A stretch of 64,000 nucleotides of DNA from Xanthocytophaga flava (GCA_030068525.1 JASJOS010000005.1:310001-374000); one strand, 5' to 3'; positions 10,286 through 19,010 are shown, counted from the stretch's first letter. Made by a program: numbers and translations. The notes: a model not told the origin generated them from the sequence alone.

Positions 10286-10924
10286 ATGGCAACATTAAGA
10301 CTGGGAGATATAGCTCCTAATTTTCAGGCTGAAACAACTCAGGGCCCGATTGATTTTTATGAGTGGGCGGGAGACAGTTGGGTAGTATTTTTCTCACATC
10401 CTAAAGATTATACACCTGTATGTACTACAGAACTTGGTGCTGCATCTCGCATTTATGACGAGTTTACCAAGCGCAATGCAAAGATTATTGCTTTGAGTGT
10501 AGATAGTCTGGAGTCACACAAAGGATGGGTACCTGATATCAACGAAACTCAGAATACAGTTGTTAACTATCCTATTATTGCAGATTCAGATCGTAAAATT
10601 GCTGACTTATATGACATGATCCACCCAAATGCATCAGATAGCTTTACAGTACGGTCCGTATTTATCATTGGACCTGATCACAAAGTTAAGTTGACAATTA
10701 CTTATCCTGCCTCGACCGGACGCAATTTTGCTGAGATACTACGGGTATTAGACTCATTGCAACTAACTGCAAATTATAGTGTTGCAACACCTGCTAACTG
10801 GGAGCATGGCCAGGATGTAATCATTACAGCTGCAGTAAAAGATGAAGATGCAGATGTAAAATTCCCAAAAGGCTATACGAAAATTAAGCCTTATCTCCGA
10901 GTTACACCACAACCCAACTTGTAA
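10286..10924 (+). CDS. 1-Cys peroxiredoxin (Prx6 type)
   Basis: Thiol peroxidase that reduces H2O2 and organic hydroperoxides in the cytoplasm. At 212 residues it has the usual Prx6 length. The peroxidatic cysteine is C46 in HPKDYTPVCTTE, and it is the only cysteine I see, so the 1-Cys mechanism is inferred. The C-terminal extension (TPANWEHGQDVII, then FPKGYTKIKPYLR) is typical of Prx6 rather than AhpC. Start: ATG at 10286 (MATLRLGD) is chosen over an upstream in-frame start because MATLRLGDIAPNF is the normal N-terminus. Monocistronic, with a terminator just downstream. Confidence 0.9.
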   Translation: MATLRLGDIAPNFQAETTQGPIDFYEWAGDSWVVFFSHPKDYTPVCTTELGAASRIYDEFTKRNAKIIALSVDSLESHKGWVPDINETQNTVVNYPIIADSDRKIADLYDMIHPNASDSFTVRSVFIIGPDHKVKLTITYPASTGRNFAEILRVLDSLQLTANYSVATPANWEHGQDVIITAAVKDEDADVKFPKGYTKIKPYLRVTPQPNL

Positions 10925-10956
10925 GAAATACAAAGAGTTTTATATAAATATAATAA

Positions 10957-10992
10957 TGTGGTACGGGTTTTGCACCTGTACCATTTGTTTTT
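10957..10992 (+). terminator. intrinsic terminator of the peroxiredoxin gene
   Basis: Stem GGTACGGG/CCTGTACC with one G-T pair and a 7-base loop, followed by TTTGTTTTT. Confidence 0.75.
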
Positions 10993-11103
10993 GAGAACCT
11001 AAGCCCAGGATTTTTAAGAATAAATAAAGTCAAAATGTATGAAATGAACCTTTTGGCAAATTTGCAAGTTAAAGGAGTGTATGTGATAAAAAATTAAAAT
11101 TAA

Positions 11104-11136
11104 TTGCGTTTTGTATTTAATTTTTTATCACCTTTG
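11104..11136 (+). promoter_or_regulatory. possible promoter of the arginine region
   Basis: TTG at 11104-11106 and CACCTTTG at 11129-11136, about 22 bases apart, resemble the Bacteroidota -33/-7 pair, but the -7 box lacks the TA. It would start a transcript near 11142, ahead of the short leader ORF. Weak call. Confidence 0.3.
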
Positions 11137-11186
11137 CGCAGTTTTTAAAAGATTGTTAAAACTATTTTAAACTAAAAGTCCCGGAA

Positions 11187-11252
11187 ATGTTACAATTCTT
11201 TGTACATACAACACCACGATTTCCGCGACCTAGGGTGCCAGCCCTAGCATAA
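11187..11252 (+). CDS. short leader ORF with Arg codons (candidate attenuation peptide)
   Basis: An ATG-initiated 21-codon ORF with peptide ending PRFPRPRVPALA then TAA. Three Arg codons (CGA, CGA, AGG) and four Pro codons occur within ten codons. It lies 190 bases upstream of the first gene of the arginine region in an otherwise gene-free leader. A hairpin, CTAGGG/CCCTAG at 11230-11247, overlaps the end of the ORF, and a second dyad, CTGATAT/ATATCAG at 11361-11391, lies between it and the next gene. The arrangement recalls amino-acid attenuation leaders, but no classic GC-rich terminator with a U-run is visible. Coding status is inferred. Confidence 0.4.
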   Translation: MLQFFVHTTPRFPRPRVPALA

Positions 11253-11441
11253 TCTTGTTTTGCCTATGTGGCAGAACGCCTCTGAAAATTTCCGTAGTAT
11301 TTGTTCCTGATTATCCGCACCCGTGTTACGAGTGTCACCTATTGTATTCCTTGTGCTATTCTGATATTTATTTCTATTATTCTTATATCAGCACATTATT
11401 TATTCGTTTCACCTTTCTCTTGTTTATGCTTTAACTAAAAG

Positions 11442-12236
11442 ATGAATCAATACACTATCCAGACAGCTAAATACGAACATCTTGCTTTAGCTGAGGAAAT
11501 ATGCCGGCATATGGAAGAAAGTGCCAAAGCCCGTGGAACCGGAATTGCCAAACGGTCACCAGACTACATCAAAAAGAAGATGCTGGAGGGAAAAGCAGTA
11601 GTTGCAACTGACAAACAAGGCAATTTTGTGGGATTCTGTTACATTGAGAGTTGGGGGCATGGAAAGTTTGTTGCCAATTCAGGTTTGATTGTACATCCGG
11701 ATCACCGCAAAAGTGGCATTGCCAAAGACATTAAAAAAGAAATATTCAAGCTTACCCGTAGTAAATACCCTGAATCAAAAATATTTGGCATCACCACCAG
11801 CCTGGCAGTAATGAAGATCAACTCAGCTTTAGGATACGAACCAGTTCCTTTCAGTGAGTTAACAGACGATGATGACTTCTGGAAAGGATGTTCCAGCTGT
11901 GTGAACTATGATGTATTGACTCGTACAAACCGAAAGATGTGTATTTGTACAGGTATGTTGTATGATCCAGCTGAAGCTGAGAAGAAAGAACGGGAGTCAA
12001 AATGGAATTTTAACGTAAAAACGAAGGTTTATGAACGTTGGTTACGTTTGAAAGAATCTGTTTTGTCTAAATTTCGTAATAAAAACGGAAATGGAAACAA
12101 CAATGGTGGAAATACAGAAGAATCCAAATTGGTTCCGATGCCTGAAATAAAGAAGCCTGTTGAGAGAGAGAAGATTCTGGTATATTCTGCAATCATAGCT
12201 GCAATTGCTGCTTTAATCAAATCTATATTTGAGTAG
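11442..12236 (+). CDS. GNAT N-acyltransferase, probable first enzyme of arginine synthesis, with membrane tail
   Basis: 264 residues. The N-terminal 150 are a GNAT domain, with acyl-CoA-binding region VHPDHRKSGIAKDI near residue 90. After it comes a cysteine cluster, C-S-S-C ... C-I-C, near residues 150-170, a possible metal site. Then follow a basic segment, an Asn/Gly-rich linker and a C-terminal hydrophobic helix (ILVYSAIIAAIAALIKSIF) that probably anchors it to the inner membrane. First-gene position ahead of argG/C/D/F'/B/E suggests it makes N-acetyl- (or N-succinyl-) glutamate in place of ArgA; this is inferred from context. A terminator-like hairpin follows the stop. Confidence 0.7.
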   Translation: MNQYTIQTAKYEHLALAEEICRHMEESAKARGTGIAKRSPDYIKKKMLEGKAVVATDKQGNFVGFCYIESWGHGKFVANSGLIVHPDHRKSGIAKDIKKEIFKLTRSKYPESKIFGITTSLAVMKINSALGYEPVPFSELTDDDDFWKGCSSCVNYDVLTRTNRKMCICTGMLYDPAEAEKKERESKWNFNVKTKVYERWLRLKESVLSKFRNKNGNGNNNGGNTEESKLVPMPEIKKPVEREKILVYSAIIAAIAALIKSIFE

Positions 12237-12280
12237 AAGCACAGTTTTTGAGAAATTTTATTTAGTAAGACAATAATTTT

Positions 12281-12316
12281 GCCCTTCCTTTGCATTTGCA
12301 AAGGGGGGCTTTTTTC
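12281..12316 (+). terminator. intrinsic terminator after the GNAT gene
   Basis: Stem with arms CCTTTGC and GCAAAGG extended by GCCC/GGGC, then a T6 run. It sits inside the arginine gene run, 19 bases before the next ORF, so downstream genes need read-through or their own promoter. Confidence 0.7.
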
Positions 12317-12334
12317 GTACCAATATTGTATTAA

Positions 12335-12874
12335 ATGGCTTTTCTCAAACGCCTTACCAGTGATAAGATCATTGCGATTATGGCAACCGTTATTAGCATC
12401 TGTGCGTTGTTTACATCCGTCTATCAAGTGCGGATTGAACGAAAGCAACAATATGCATCAATGTGGCCTAGCTTGCACATCTATTCACAGACCCAGCTGT
12501 TACCGGATTCTACACAGAACTTTTGTGGTATCAAAATCATGAACAAAGGTGTCGGACCTGCTATCATTAAAAAAGTAGAGATCTGGTATCGTGGCCAGAT
12601 TTGTAAGGATGAAGAGGATCTGATTCAAAGAGTTACAGCTGATAGCGTTAATGAAGGTGAGGTAATTAATCAGATCTGGGAAGATAGAGTACTAGCCTCC
12701 AATGAAGAGATTGAATGGATTAAAGTAGGTGGGGCTATCAATACAAAGCAATTCAGAGAAGCACTTAAAGGTAGAAATATTCATATACGATTAGAATATG
12801 CTTCTGTGTATGAAGAGAGATGGGAATATAATTTCAATATGGGTAAGAAATCAATTGTTAAACTAAGTGATTAG
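12335..12874 (+). CDS. small membrane-anchored protein of unknown function
   Basis: 179 residues. One N-terminal membrane helix (IIAIMATVISICALFTSVY, residues about 12-30) is followed by a beta-rich soluble part with NKGVGPAIIKKVEIWYRG, a pattern common in membrane-tethered bacterial proteins of unknown role. I recognise no enzyme motif. It lies between the GNAT gene and argG on the same strand, 100 bp ahead of argG. That placement suggests co-transcription with argG but says nothing certain about function. Confidence 0.65.
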   Translation: MAFLKRLTSDKIIAIMATVISICALFTSVYQVRIERKQQYASMWPSLHIYSQTQLLPDSTQNFCGIKIMNKGVGPAIIKKVEIWYRGQICKDEEDLIQRVTADSVNEGEVINQIWEDRVLASNEEIEWIKVGGAINTKQFREALKGRNIHIRLEYASVYEERWEYNFNMGKKSIVKLSD

Positions 12875-12974
12875 ACTTTGATTAATAAGTGGAGAAACAA
12901 ACTAATCAACCCTGCTTGCAGGATATACCCAATTACATTTACAACATACCTTCATTCTATATTTAGTTAATACA

Positions 12975-14165
12975 ATGGCAAAAAAAGTAGTATTGGCCTT
13001 CAGTGGTGGTTTAGATACCTCCTATTGTGTAAAATACCTTTCAGAAGAGAAAGGCATGGAAGTTCATTCTGTTCTGGTTGATACAGGCGGTTTCTCAGAT
13101 GAGGAATTGATAAATATTGAAAATCGTGCAAAGACGCTGGGGGTAAAGAGTCATAAGACTGTAAATGTGGTGAATGAGTATTATGAGAAGTGTCTGAAAT
13201 ACCTGGTTTTTGGAAATGTACTGAAAAATAATACATATCCGCTTTCTGTAAGTGCAGAACGCATGTTTCAGGCATTAGCAGTAGCAGAATATGCGCGTAG
13301 TATTGATGCTGAAGCTATTGCACATGGTAGTACAGGGGCAGGTAATGATCAGGTGCGTTTTGATGTCGTATTCCGTATCCTGGTTCCGAACGTAGAGATT
13401 ATTACCCCAATTCGGGATATGCGTTTATCACGTGAAGCAGAGATCGAATACCTGAAGGCGAAAGGTGTAGAACAGGACTGGACTAAAGCTGCTTACTCTA
13501 TTAACAAAGGTATTTGGGGAACATCTGTAGGTGGTAAAGAGACATTGACTTCTAACCAATACCTGCCAGAATCTGCGTTCCCTACACAACTTACCAAAAC
13601 AGATGCAGAGCAGGTTGATCTGTATTTTGAAAAAGGAGAGTTGAGAGGCATTAATAGCGAAAAGTTCGTAAATCCGGTAGATGCAATTAAAAAGCTACAG
13701 GAAATTGCAGGGCCATTTGCTATTGGACGTGACATACATGTAGGCGATACTATCATTGGCATTAAAGGACGTGTAGGATTTGAAGCTGCAGCTCCGTTGA
13801 TTATTATTAAATCACATCATACACTGGAAAAACATGTGCTAACGAAAGGGCAATTGTATTGGAAAGAGCAGTTGGGTAATTGGTATGGAACAATGGTACA
13901 TGAAGGTCAGTTTCTGGAACCTGTAGCACGTAATATTGAGACTTTCTTAGCAGATACTCAACAAAATGTAACTGGAACAGTACATGTACAACTATCTCCT
14001 TACCGCTTCTATGTAATCGGTATTCAATCAGAGCATGATCTGATGTCTGCAAAGTTTGGTAGCTATGGCGAGATGAACAATGCATGGACAGGTGATGATG
14101 TTCGTGGTTTCTCTAAGATCATGTCAAATCAAACTATGATTTACCACAAGGTGAATGAGCAATAG
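12975..14165 (+). CDS. argG: argininosuccinate synthase
   Basis: Joins citrulline and aspartate with ATP to form argininosuccinate, the penultimate arginine step, in the cytosol. 396 residues, the usual length. The PP-loop ATP motif AFSGGLDTS is at residues 8-16, and the conserved STGAGNDQVRFD segment is near residue 115. Start is ATG at 12975, giving the expected MAKKVVLAFSGG. The gene is followed 46 bp later by a small membrane protein gene and then argC. argH, which would act on its product, is not in the window. Confidence 0.95.
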   Translation: MAKKVVLAFSGGLDTSYCVKYLSEEKGMEVHSVLVDTGGFSDEELINIENRAKTLGVKSHKTVNVVNEYYEKCLKYLVFGNVLKNNTYPLSVSAERMFQALAVAEYARSIDAEAIAHGSTGAGNDQVRFDVVFRILVPNVEIITPIRDMRLSREAEIEYLKAKGVEQDWTKAAYSINKGIWGTSVGGKETLTSNQYLPESAFPTQLTKTDAEQVDLYFEKGELRGINSEKFVNPVDAIKKLQEIAGPFAIGRDIHVGDTIIGIKGRVGFEAAAPLIIIKSHHTLEKHVLTKGQLYWKEQLGNWYGTMVHEGQFLEPVARNIETFLADTQQNVTGTVHVQLSPYRFYVIGIQSEHDLMSAKFGSYGEMNNAWTGDDVRGFSKIMSNQTMIYHKVNEQ

Positions 14166-14211
14166 TCTCATTTAGTAGTAAGATACTTAGTAGAGGCCGA
14201 TAAATATCCAT

Positions 14212-14805
14212 ATGAAAACTGTCTTCAGAGATATTTCCTGGTTCAAAGATGTTTTGCTGCCAGTTGTTGTAACTATGCTGGGTGTATACTTGGGCATTCT
14301 TGCTAGTGACTGGCAGGACCAGCAACGGGAACGGGAATTGAAACAGGAAATGCTGAGGCAGATCTATCGGGAAGCACAAAGTAACGTTCAAAGTCTGACA
14401 AACTCTTATCAGTATCATCTGCAGCTAAAAGACTCACTTGAAACATGGCGCCAGCAGCAGTTGTTCAGAGGATTAAATCCGGCGTTTTTACGTAGTGCAG
14501 CCTTTACTTCAGCCATTCATGGAGGTGGTTTACAGATATTGCCTTATGATTTGTTTCATCAGACAGCGTCAATTTATACAGGTCAGCAAAAGCTGGATGA
14601 AATGAATCAGATTTTTCTGGGCAAGCTGGTCGACTTATTCACTAATCAGGGGGAGGATACAGGACAGGCTATTTATCAACTCATTCAGATCTATATTGTT
14701 GATATTGTACGTTCTGAGGAGATGTTGATGAAAGAGAATAAGGCATTGATTGAAAAAATTAAAGATACACTTGGAAATGAATTAAATAAGAATGAAAAAG
14801 ATTAA
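14212..14805 (+). CDS. small membrane-anchored helical protein of unknown function
   Basis: 197 residues. A single N-terminal membrane helix (VLLPVVVTMLGVYLGILA) is followed by a Gln/Glu-rich, largely helical, coiled-coil-prone region. No catalytic motif is seen. Its 3' end overlaps the argC start by 14 bp, so it is almost certainly co-translated with argC. This is the second single-helix unknown in the arginine run; the two are not obviously similar to each other. Function unknown. Confidence 0.65.
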   Translation: MKTVFRDISWFKDVLLPVVVTMLGVYLGILASDWQDQQRERELKQEMLRQIYREAQSNVQSLTNSYQYHLQLKDSLETWRQQQLFRGLNPAFLRSAAFTSAIHGGGLQILPYDLFHQTASIYTGQQKLDEMNQIFLGKLVDLFTNQGEDTGQAIYQLIQIYIVDIVRSEEMLMKENKALIEKIKDTLGNELNKNEKD

Positions 14806-15757
14806 AATAGGTATTATTGGAGGAGCAGGATATACAGGAGGAGAACTGATTCGGATTTTGCTACGCCATCCGAATGCGGAAATTACCTATGTACATAGTA
14901 AAAGTTCAGCAGGGAAACCTCTGTATTCAGTACATAATGATCTGATTGGAGAAACTGATCTTACCTTTGCCGATAGCTTTCAGGAGCCTGTAGATGTTGT
15001 ATTTTTATGTGTGGGACATGGTGAAGCTAAAGTGTTTCTGGCTGATAATCCTGCTATTTTGCAAACTAAGGTCATTGATCTGAGCCAGGATTTTCGGGAT
15101 GAATCCAATGGGTTTGTATATGGACTGCCTGAACTAAATAAGGCTCGTATCCAAAATGCACAGCATATTGCCAACCCAGGTTGTTTTGCTACCGCTATTC
15201 AGTTAGCTCTGCTACCTCTGCCACAAAATGGATTGCTGAAAGAAGAGGTACATATCAGTGCTATTACAGGAAGCACTGGAGCAGGCCAGAAATTGGCAGA
15301 TACGGTACACTTTACCTGGAGAAACAATAATATATCTGTATACAAGGCATTTACACATCAGCATTTAAAAGAGATTCGTCAAAGCCTGACACAGTTACAG
15401 AATAATTTCTCCGAAAAAATCCGGTTCATTCCCTATAGAGGAAACTTTACTCGTGGAATTCTGGCAAGTGTATATACAACATTTGACGGAACCCTGGAAG
15501 AGGCTAAAAAGTATTACAGCGACTTCTATCAGAATCATCCATTTACACATGTTGTAGATAGTGAAATCGATGTAAAGCTGGTTACTAATACCAATAAATG
15601 TTTGCTGCATCTGGAGCAACACGAGGATCAGTTACTGATAACCAGTGTTATTGATAATCTGACAAAAGGAGCGTCTGGACAAGCAGTTCAGAATATGAAT
15701 CTGTTATTCGGCTTGGATGAAAAAGCAGGACTTGATCTAAAGCCTGTAGCATTTTAA
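14792..15757 (+). CDS. argC: N-acetyl-gamma-glutamyl-phosphate reductase
   Basis: NADPH-dependent reduction of N-acyl-glutamyl phosphate to the semialdehyde. 321 residues. The N-terminal Rossmann motif is GIIGGAGYTGGELIR, and the catalytic cysteine is in NPGCFATA near residue 131, followed by AITGSTGAGQK. Its start overlaps the preceding membrane-protein gene, indicating translational coupling, and argD follows 46 bp later. If the pathway runs on succinylated intermediates, as shown for Bacteroides, the substrate would be the succinyl analogue; the sequence does not decide this. Confidence 0.93.
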   Translation: MKKIKIGIIGGAGYTGGELIRILLRHPNAEITYVHSKSSAGKPLYSVHNDLIGETDLTFADSFQEPVDVVFLCVGHGEAKVFLADNPAILQTKVIDLSQDFRDESNGFVYGLPELNKARIQNAQHIANPGCFATAIQLALLPLPQNGLLKEEVHISAITGSTGAGQKLADTVHFTWRNNNISVYKAFTHQHLKEIRQSLTQLQNNFSEKIRFIPYRGNFTRGILASVYTTFDGTLEEAKKYYSDFYQNHPFTHVVDSEIDVKLVTNTNKCLLHLEQHEDQLLITSVIDNLTKGASGQAVQNMNLLFGLDEKAGLDLKPVAF

Positions 15758-15803
15758 ACTATCAGTGATTGCTGTCAACATTTAAAAAAACCTTCTTTCA
15801 ACC

Positions 15804-16943
15804 ATGGATTTATTTAATGTATATCCGCTATATGATATTGAGCCTGTGAAAGCACAGGGAAGCTATGTTTGGGATGCTACAGGACAGAAATACCTTGATC
15901 TCTATGGGGGACATGCTGTAATTTCCATTGGGCATACACATCCTCACTATGTTCAGAAACTAACTGAACAACTCAATAAGATTGGCTTTTACTCAAATTC
16001 TGTTCAGATTCCGATTCAGACAGAGTTAGCCCAGAAGTTAGGAAAGCTTTCAGGTTATGAAGACTATCATTTGTTTCTAATAAACTCTGGTGCTGAAGCT
16101 AATGAGAATGCATTGAAGCTGGCCTCTTTTTATAATGGTCGTAAAAAAATAATTGCGTTCAAGAAATCTTTTCATGGACGTACAGCAGGCGCGGTAGCTG
16201 CTACAGATAACCCAGCTATTGCTGCACCTATCAATCCTACTGACCATGTGCACTTCATTCCATTTAATGATGAGGAAGCATTGGAAAATGCAATGAGTGA
16301 AGAGGTTTGTGCCATTATTGTAGAAGGGATTCAGGGTGTTGGAGGTATCAATGTAACGAGTGGTGAGTTTCTGCAAAAAGCCCGTGAACTGTGTGATAAA
16401 TTTGGTTCTGTACTGATTGTGGATAGTGTGCAATGTGGGTATGGGCGTAGTGGAAAATTCTTTTCTCATCAACATTATGATGTACAACCAGATTTGATCA
16501 CTACTGCCAAAGGCATGGGGAATGGGTTTCCGATTGGAGGACTATTGATTCATCCTAAATTCAAAGCCATACATGGTATGCTGGGAACCACTTTTGGAGG
16601 TAACCATCTGGCTTGTGCTGCTGGTATTGCTGTATTGGATGTGATGAAACAGGAAAACCTGGTTGAGAATGCTGCTGTTGTTGGTGATTATCTGATGGGC
16701 AATGTAAAGGGTCTTCCGGGTGTGAAAGAAGTACGTGGGCGTGGGTTGATGATAGGTATCGAAACAGAAGAGCCTGTTGAAGTAGTACGTAAGAAACTTT
16801 TATTTGAACATCATATCTTCACAGGATATGCAGGCAAGCATACACTTCGTTTGTTACCTTCACTTGCACTGACAAAAGCAGATGTGGATATTTTCCTGGA
16901 GGCTTTTTCTAAAATAGTAAAGGCAGAAAAGGTAAGAGTATAA
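15804..16943 (+). CDS. argD: N-acetyl(succinyl)ornithine aminotransferase
   Basis: PLP-dependent class III aminotransferase converting N-acyl-glutamate semialdehyde to N-acyl-ornithine with glutamate as donor. 379 residues. Seen: NSGAEANENALKLA (cofactor phosphate region), SFHGRTAGA, and the PLP lysine in TTAKGMGNGFPIGG near residue 236. Its place directly after argC supports the arginine role over GABA or ornithine aminotransferases. Acetyl versus succinyl preference is not visible. A terminator follows the gene. Confidence 0.92.
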   Translation: MDLFNVYPLYDIEPVKAQGSYVWDATGQKYLDLYGGHAVISIGHTHPHYVQKLTEQLNKIGFYSNSVQIPIQTELAQKLGKLSGYEDYHLFLINSGAEANENALKLASFYNGRKKIIAFKKSFHGRTAGAVAATDNPAIAAPINPTDHVHFIPFNDEEALENAMSEEVCAIIVEGIQGVGGINVTSGEFLQKARELCDKFGSVLIVDSVQCGYGRSGKFFSHQHYDVQPDLITTAKGMGNGFPIGGLLIHPKFKAIHGMLGTTFGGNHLACAAGIAVLDVMKQENLVENAAVVGDYLMGNVKGLPGVKEVRGRGLMIGIETEEPVEVVRKKLLFEHHIFTGYAGKHTLRLLPSLALTKADVDIFLEAFSKIVKAEKVRV

Positions 16944-16965
16944 TCTATTACTATAGATAATTTAA

Positions 16966-17001
16966 GTAAAAGGGTTTCCTGATATCAGGAGATCCTTTTT
17001 T
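16966..17001 (+). terminator. intrinsic terminator after argD
   Basis: Outer stem AAAAGG/CCTTTT around an inner 12-bp palindrome CCTGATATCAGG (16978-16989), ending in a T6 run. It closes the argG-argD transcript. Confidence 0.7.
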
Positions 17002-17388
17002 ATTTACTATAATCAGAGAGCTGGTTCACTATTCTGTAAATTTTCAATACGAATAAAGGCTGTATTCTTTTTAGATAGAGAAAAATAATGATGAATAGAT
17101 ACCTGATTAATCCGAAAGGTAAGTCATTCTGCCTAATAGGTTTGTATGGTAAAGCCACACTAAAATACTTTCACTAGTGGAAAAGTATTTTCATTCGAGT
17201 TTCTTACATGCCATAAATTCTCTTTTTGTTCTGAAACTATAGATAACATAGCAGTTTTTTCAATAAAATCCTATCTTTTTCATTCCTTTTCGTTTACATT
17301 TGTCTATACTGCTGGATTAATATACAGATTACTGTTCAGGCAGATACTTTTCTTACATGTGTAATTAACATTCAAATAATAACATGCT
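17002..17388. other. intergenic region with a dyad upstream of the T9SS cargo gene
   Basis: About 390 bp without a gene. It contains a dyad at 17162-17191 with 10-bp arms AAAATACTTT/AAAGTATTTT around the palindrome CACTAGTG, a possible operator for the secreted-protein gene about 200 bp downstream. Nothing else is recognised. Confidence 0.5.
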
Positions 17389-18951
17389 ATGAAGGCAACA
17401 TCTACAATTAGTAACATATGGGCAAAGGTAACAATCCAGTTAGGATTGAGTTTGGTCGTTGTTTTTTTTTCACTTTTTGATGTAAAGGCACAGTGTACAA
17501 CTGGTTGTAACGTCTCTCTAAACGTAGGTAATAATCCGAATGGAACATTGACAGCGGGTGCTAACGGACAAACAATCTGTTTAAACGGAAACGGTACTTT
17601 CATTGGTACAGTGGATTTTGCCAATAGAACCAATGTTACTTTATGTATTGGGCCTAATGTCAACTTTACAGATCAGGCAACAATCATCCGAGCAGGTGGA
17701 AATGGTCTAACAATTAATAACTATGGAAGGGTAACGTTGGTCAGATTTACGACGGGAAATAGTTTTATTGGCCTACCCAATGCTCTCAGTCCTACTACTG
17801 TGGATTTAGGAAATGGTTTCACTATCCGTAATAATGGAACTTTTGATATGGGTGGACCTTCTGTGAGAATGCAGGTTAATATTAATAATACTAGTAGTAT
17901 TATTAATAATACAAATACTGCTAGTATGAGTATCTATGGCGCTGTAACTTTAAATAATTCTGCTACTCTAACTAACTTGGGGACTTTTGGCATTTTCCAG
18001 ACTAGTTTTGGAATTCTGATTCCAGGTACAGGAAACCTAACGTTAAATAACAGTTCCTCTCTAACTCATACTGGAGTCTCATTTACTGTGGCTGCAAATT
18101 ATTCAATGACTGGTGGTGGTAGCATTCTTACCGTTTCTGGTACTCAGTTTACCGTTTTTGGCAATTATACTCAAAGCAATGGAACCGCAAGAAGCATTAA
18201 TAATCCACTATTACCAGGTGGAGGATGTGGTACTATAAGAGTTTTAGGAACAAGTACAATAAGTAATGGTGTCTTTGGTGCAAACAATACCTTGCTGGGA
18301 ATGTATGATAATCTTGGCTCTGCTACAGGATTTGATCTTGTAATACCACCTGCTAACGTAACGGCTACAGGACGTATAAAGGATGGCTGTGTGGTTGCTT
18401 TACCTGTGACATTCGTTTATGTACGAGGAGCTTATATGGAAGGGCAAGTGAAAATAAACTGGGCTACTGCCTCAGAAGAAAACAATGATTATTTTACCGT
18501 TGAAAGATCTACTGATGGGAAAGAGTTTACCCCAATAGCAACTATTGATGGAGCTGGTAATAGTTCTGATGTATTGTCTTATCAGTTTGTTGATCCAAGC
18601 CCTGCAGAAGGAGTTGCATACTATCGGGTTAAACAAACTGACTTTGATGAAAAATTTGCCTATTCCAGAGTGGTTTCTATAAATAAAGGTGCAGTTGCCA
18701 CTTTATCACGAGTATTTCCTAATCCAGTATCACATTCTGATTATGTACAGGTAGCAATAACTGATGAGAACGGAGGAGATATTTTTGTAACTGTATATGA
18801 TCGGATTGGAAAGCAATGTTATGTTGGTAAGTTCTCTACAGGAACAATACCTAGTGTAGCCGTAAAAGACTTCTCCTCTGTGTCTGGAATGTATATCCTT
18901 GAAGCCAGACAAGGAAGTTCTGTGATCAGAGAAAAGATAGTAGTGCAATAA
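17389..18951 (+). CDS. secreted beta-helix-like protein with T9SS type A sorting domain
   Basis: 520 residues. N-terminal signal peptide (LGLSLVVVFFSLFDVKAQ). The central 270 residues are repeats rich in Asn, Thr and Gly, with strands such as GLTINNYGRVTLV, as in parallel beta-helix/pectin-lyase-like folds. The last 80 residues are a Por-secretion sorting domain (RVFPNPVSHSDYVQV ... GMYILEARQG ... EKIVVQ), which directs export by the type IX system and surface attachment. Before it lies a WATASEENNDYFTVERSTDG segment often seen ahead of such tails. Probably an adhesin-like surface protein. It interrupts the arginine genes and has terminators on both sides, so it is a separate unit. Confidence 0.85.
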   Translation: MKATSTISNIWAKVTIQLGLSLVVVFFSLFDVKAQCTTGCNVSLNVGNNPNGTLTAGANGQTICLNGNGTFIGTVDFANRTNVTLCIGPNVNFTDQATIIRAGGNGLTINNYGRVTLVRFTTGNSFIGLPNALSPTTVDLGNGFTIRNNGTFDMGGPSVRMQVNINNTSSIINNTNTASMSIYGAVTLNNSATLTNLGTFGIFQTSFGILIPGTGNLTLNNSSSLTHTGVSFTVAANYSMTGGGSILTVSGTQFTVFGNYTQSNGTARSINNPLLPGGGCGTIRVLGTSTISNGVFGANNTLLGMYDNLGSATGFDLVIPPANVTATGRIKDGCVVALPVTFVYVRGAYMEGQVKINWATASEENNDYFTVERSTDGKEFTPIATIDGAGNSSDVLSYQFVDPSPAEGVAYYRVKQTDFDEKFAYSRVVSINKGAVATLSRVFPNPVSHSDYVQVAITDENGGDIFVTVYDRIGKQCYVGKFSTGTIPSVAVKDFSSVSGMYILEARQGSSVIREKIVVQ

Positions 18952-18971
18952 GTAGTTCCTGCAACTATTCT

Positions 18972-19010
18972 AAAGCTAACCGGCAAAGTTTTAAAGCAGG
19001 TTAGCTTTTT
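18972..19010 (+). terminator. intrinsic terminator after the T9SS cargo gene
   Basis: Perfect 10-bp stem AAAGCTAACC/GGTTAGCTTT with a 17-base loop and a T run. It separates the secreted-protein gene from argF'. Confidence 0.8.
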
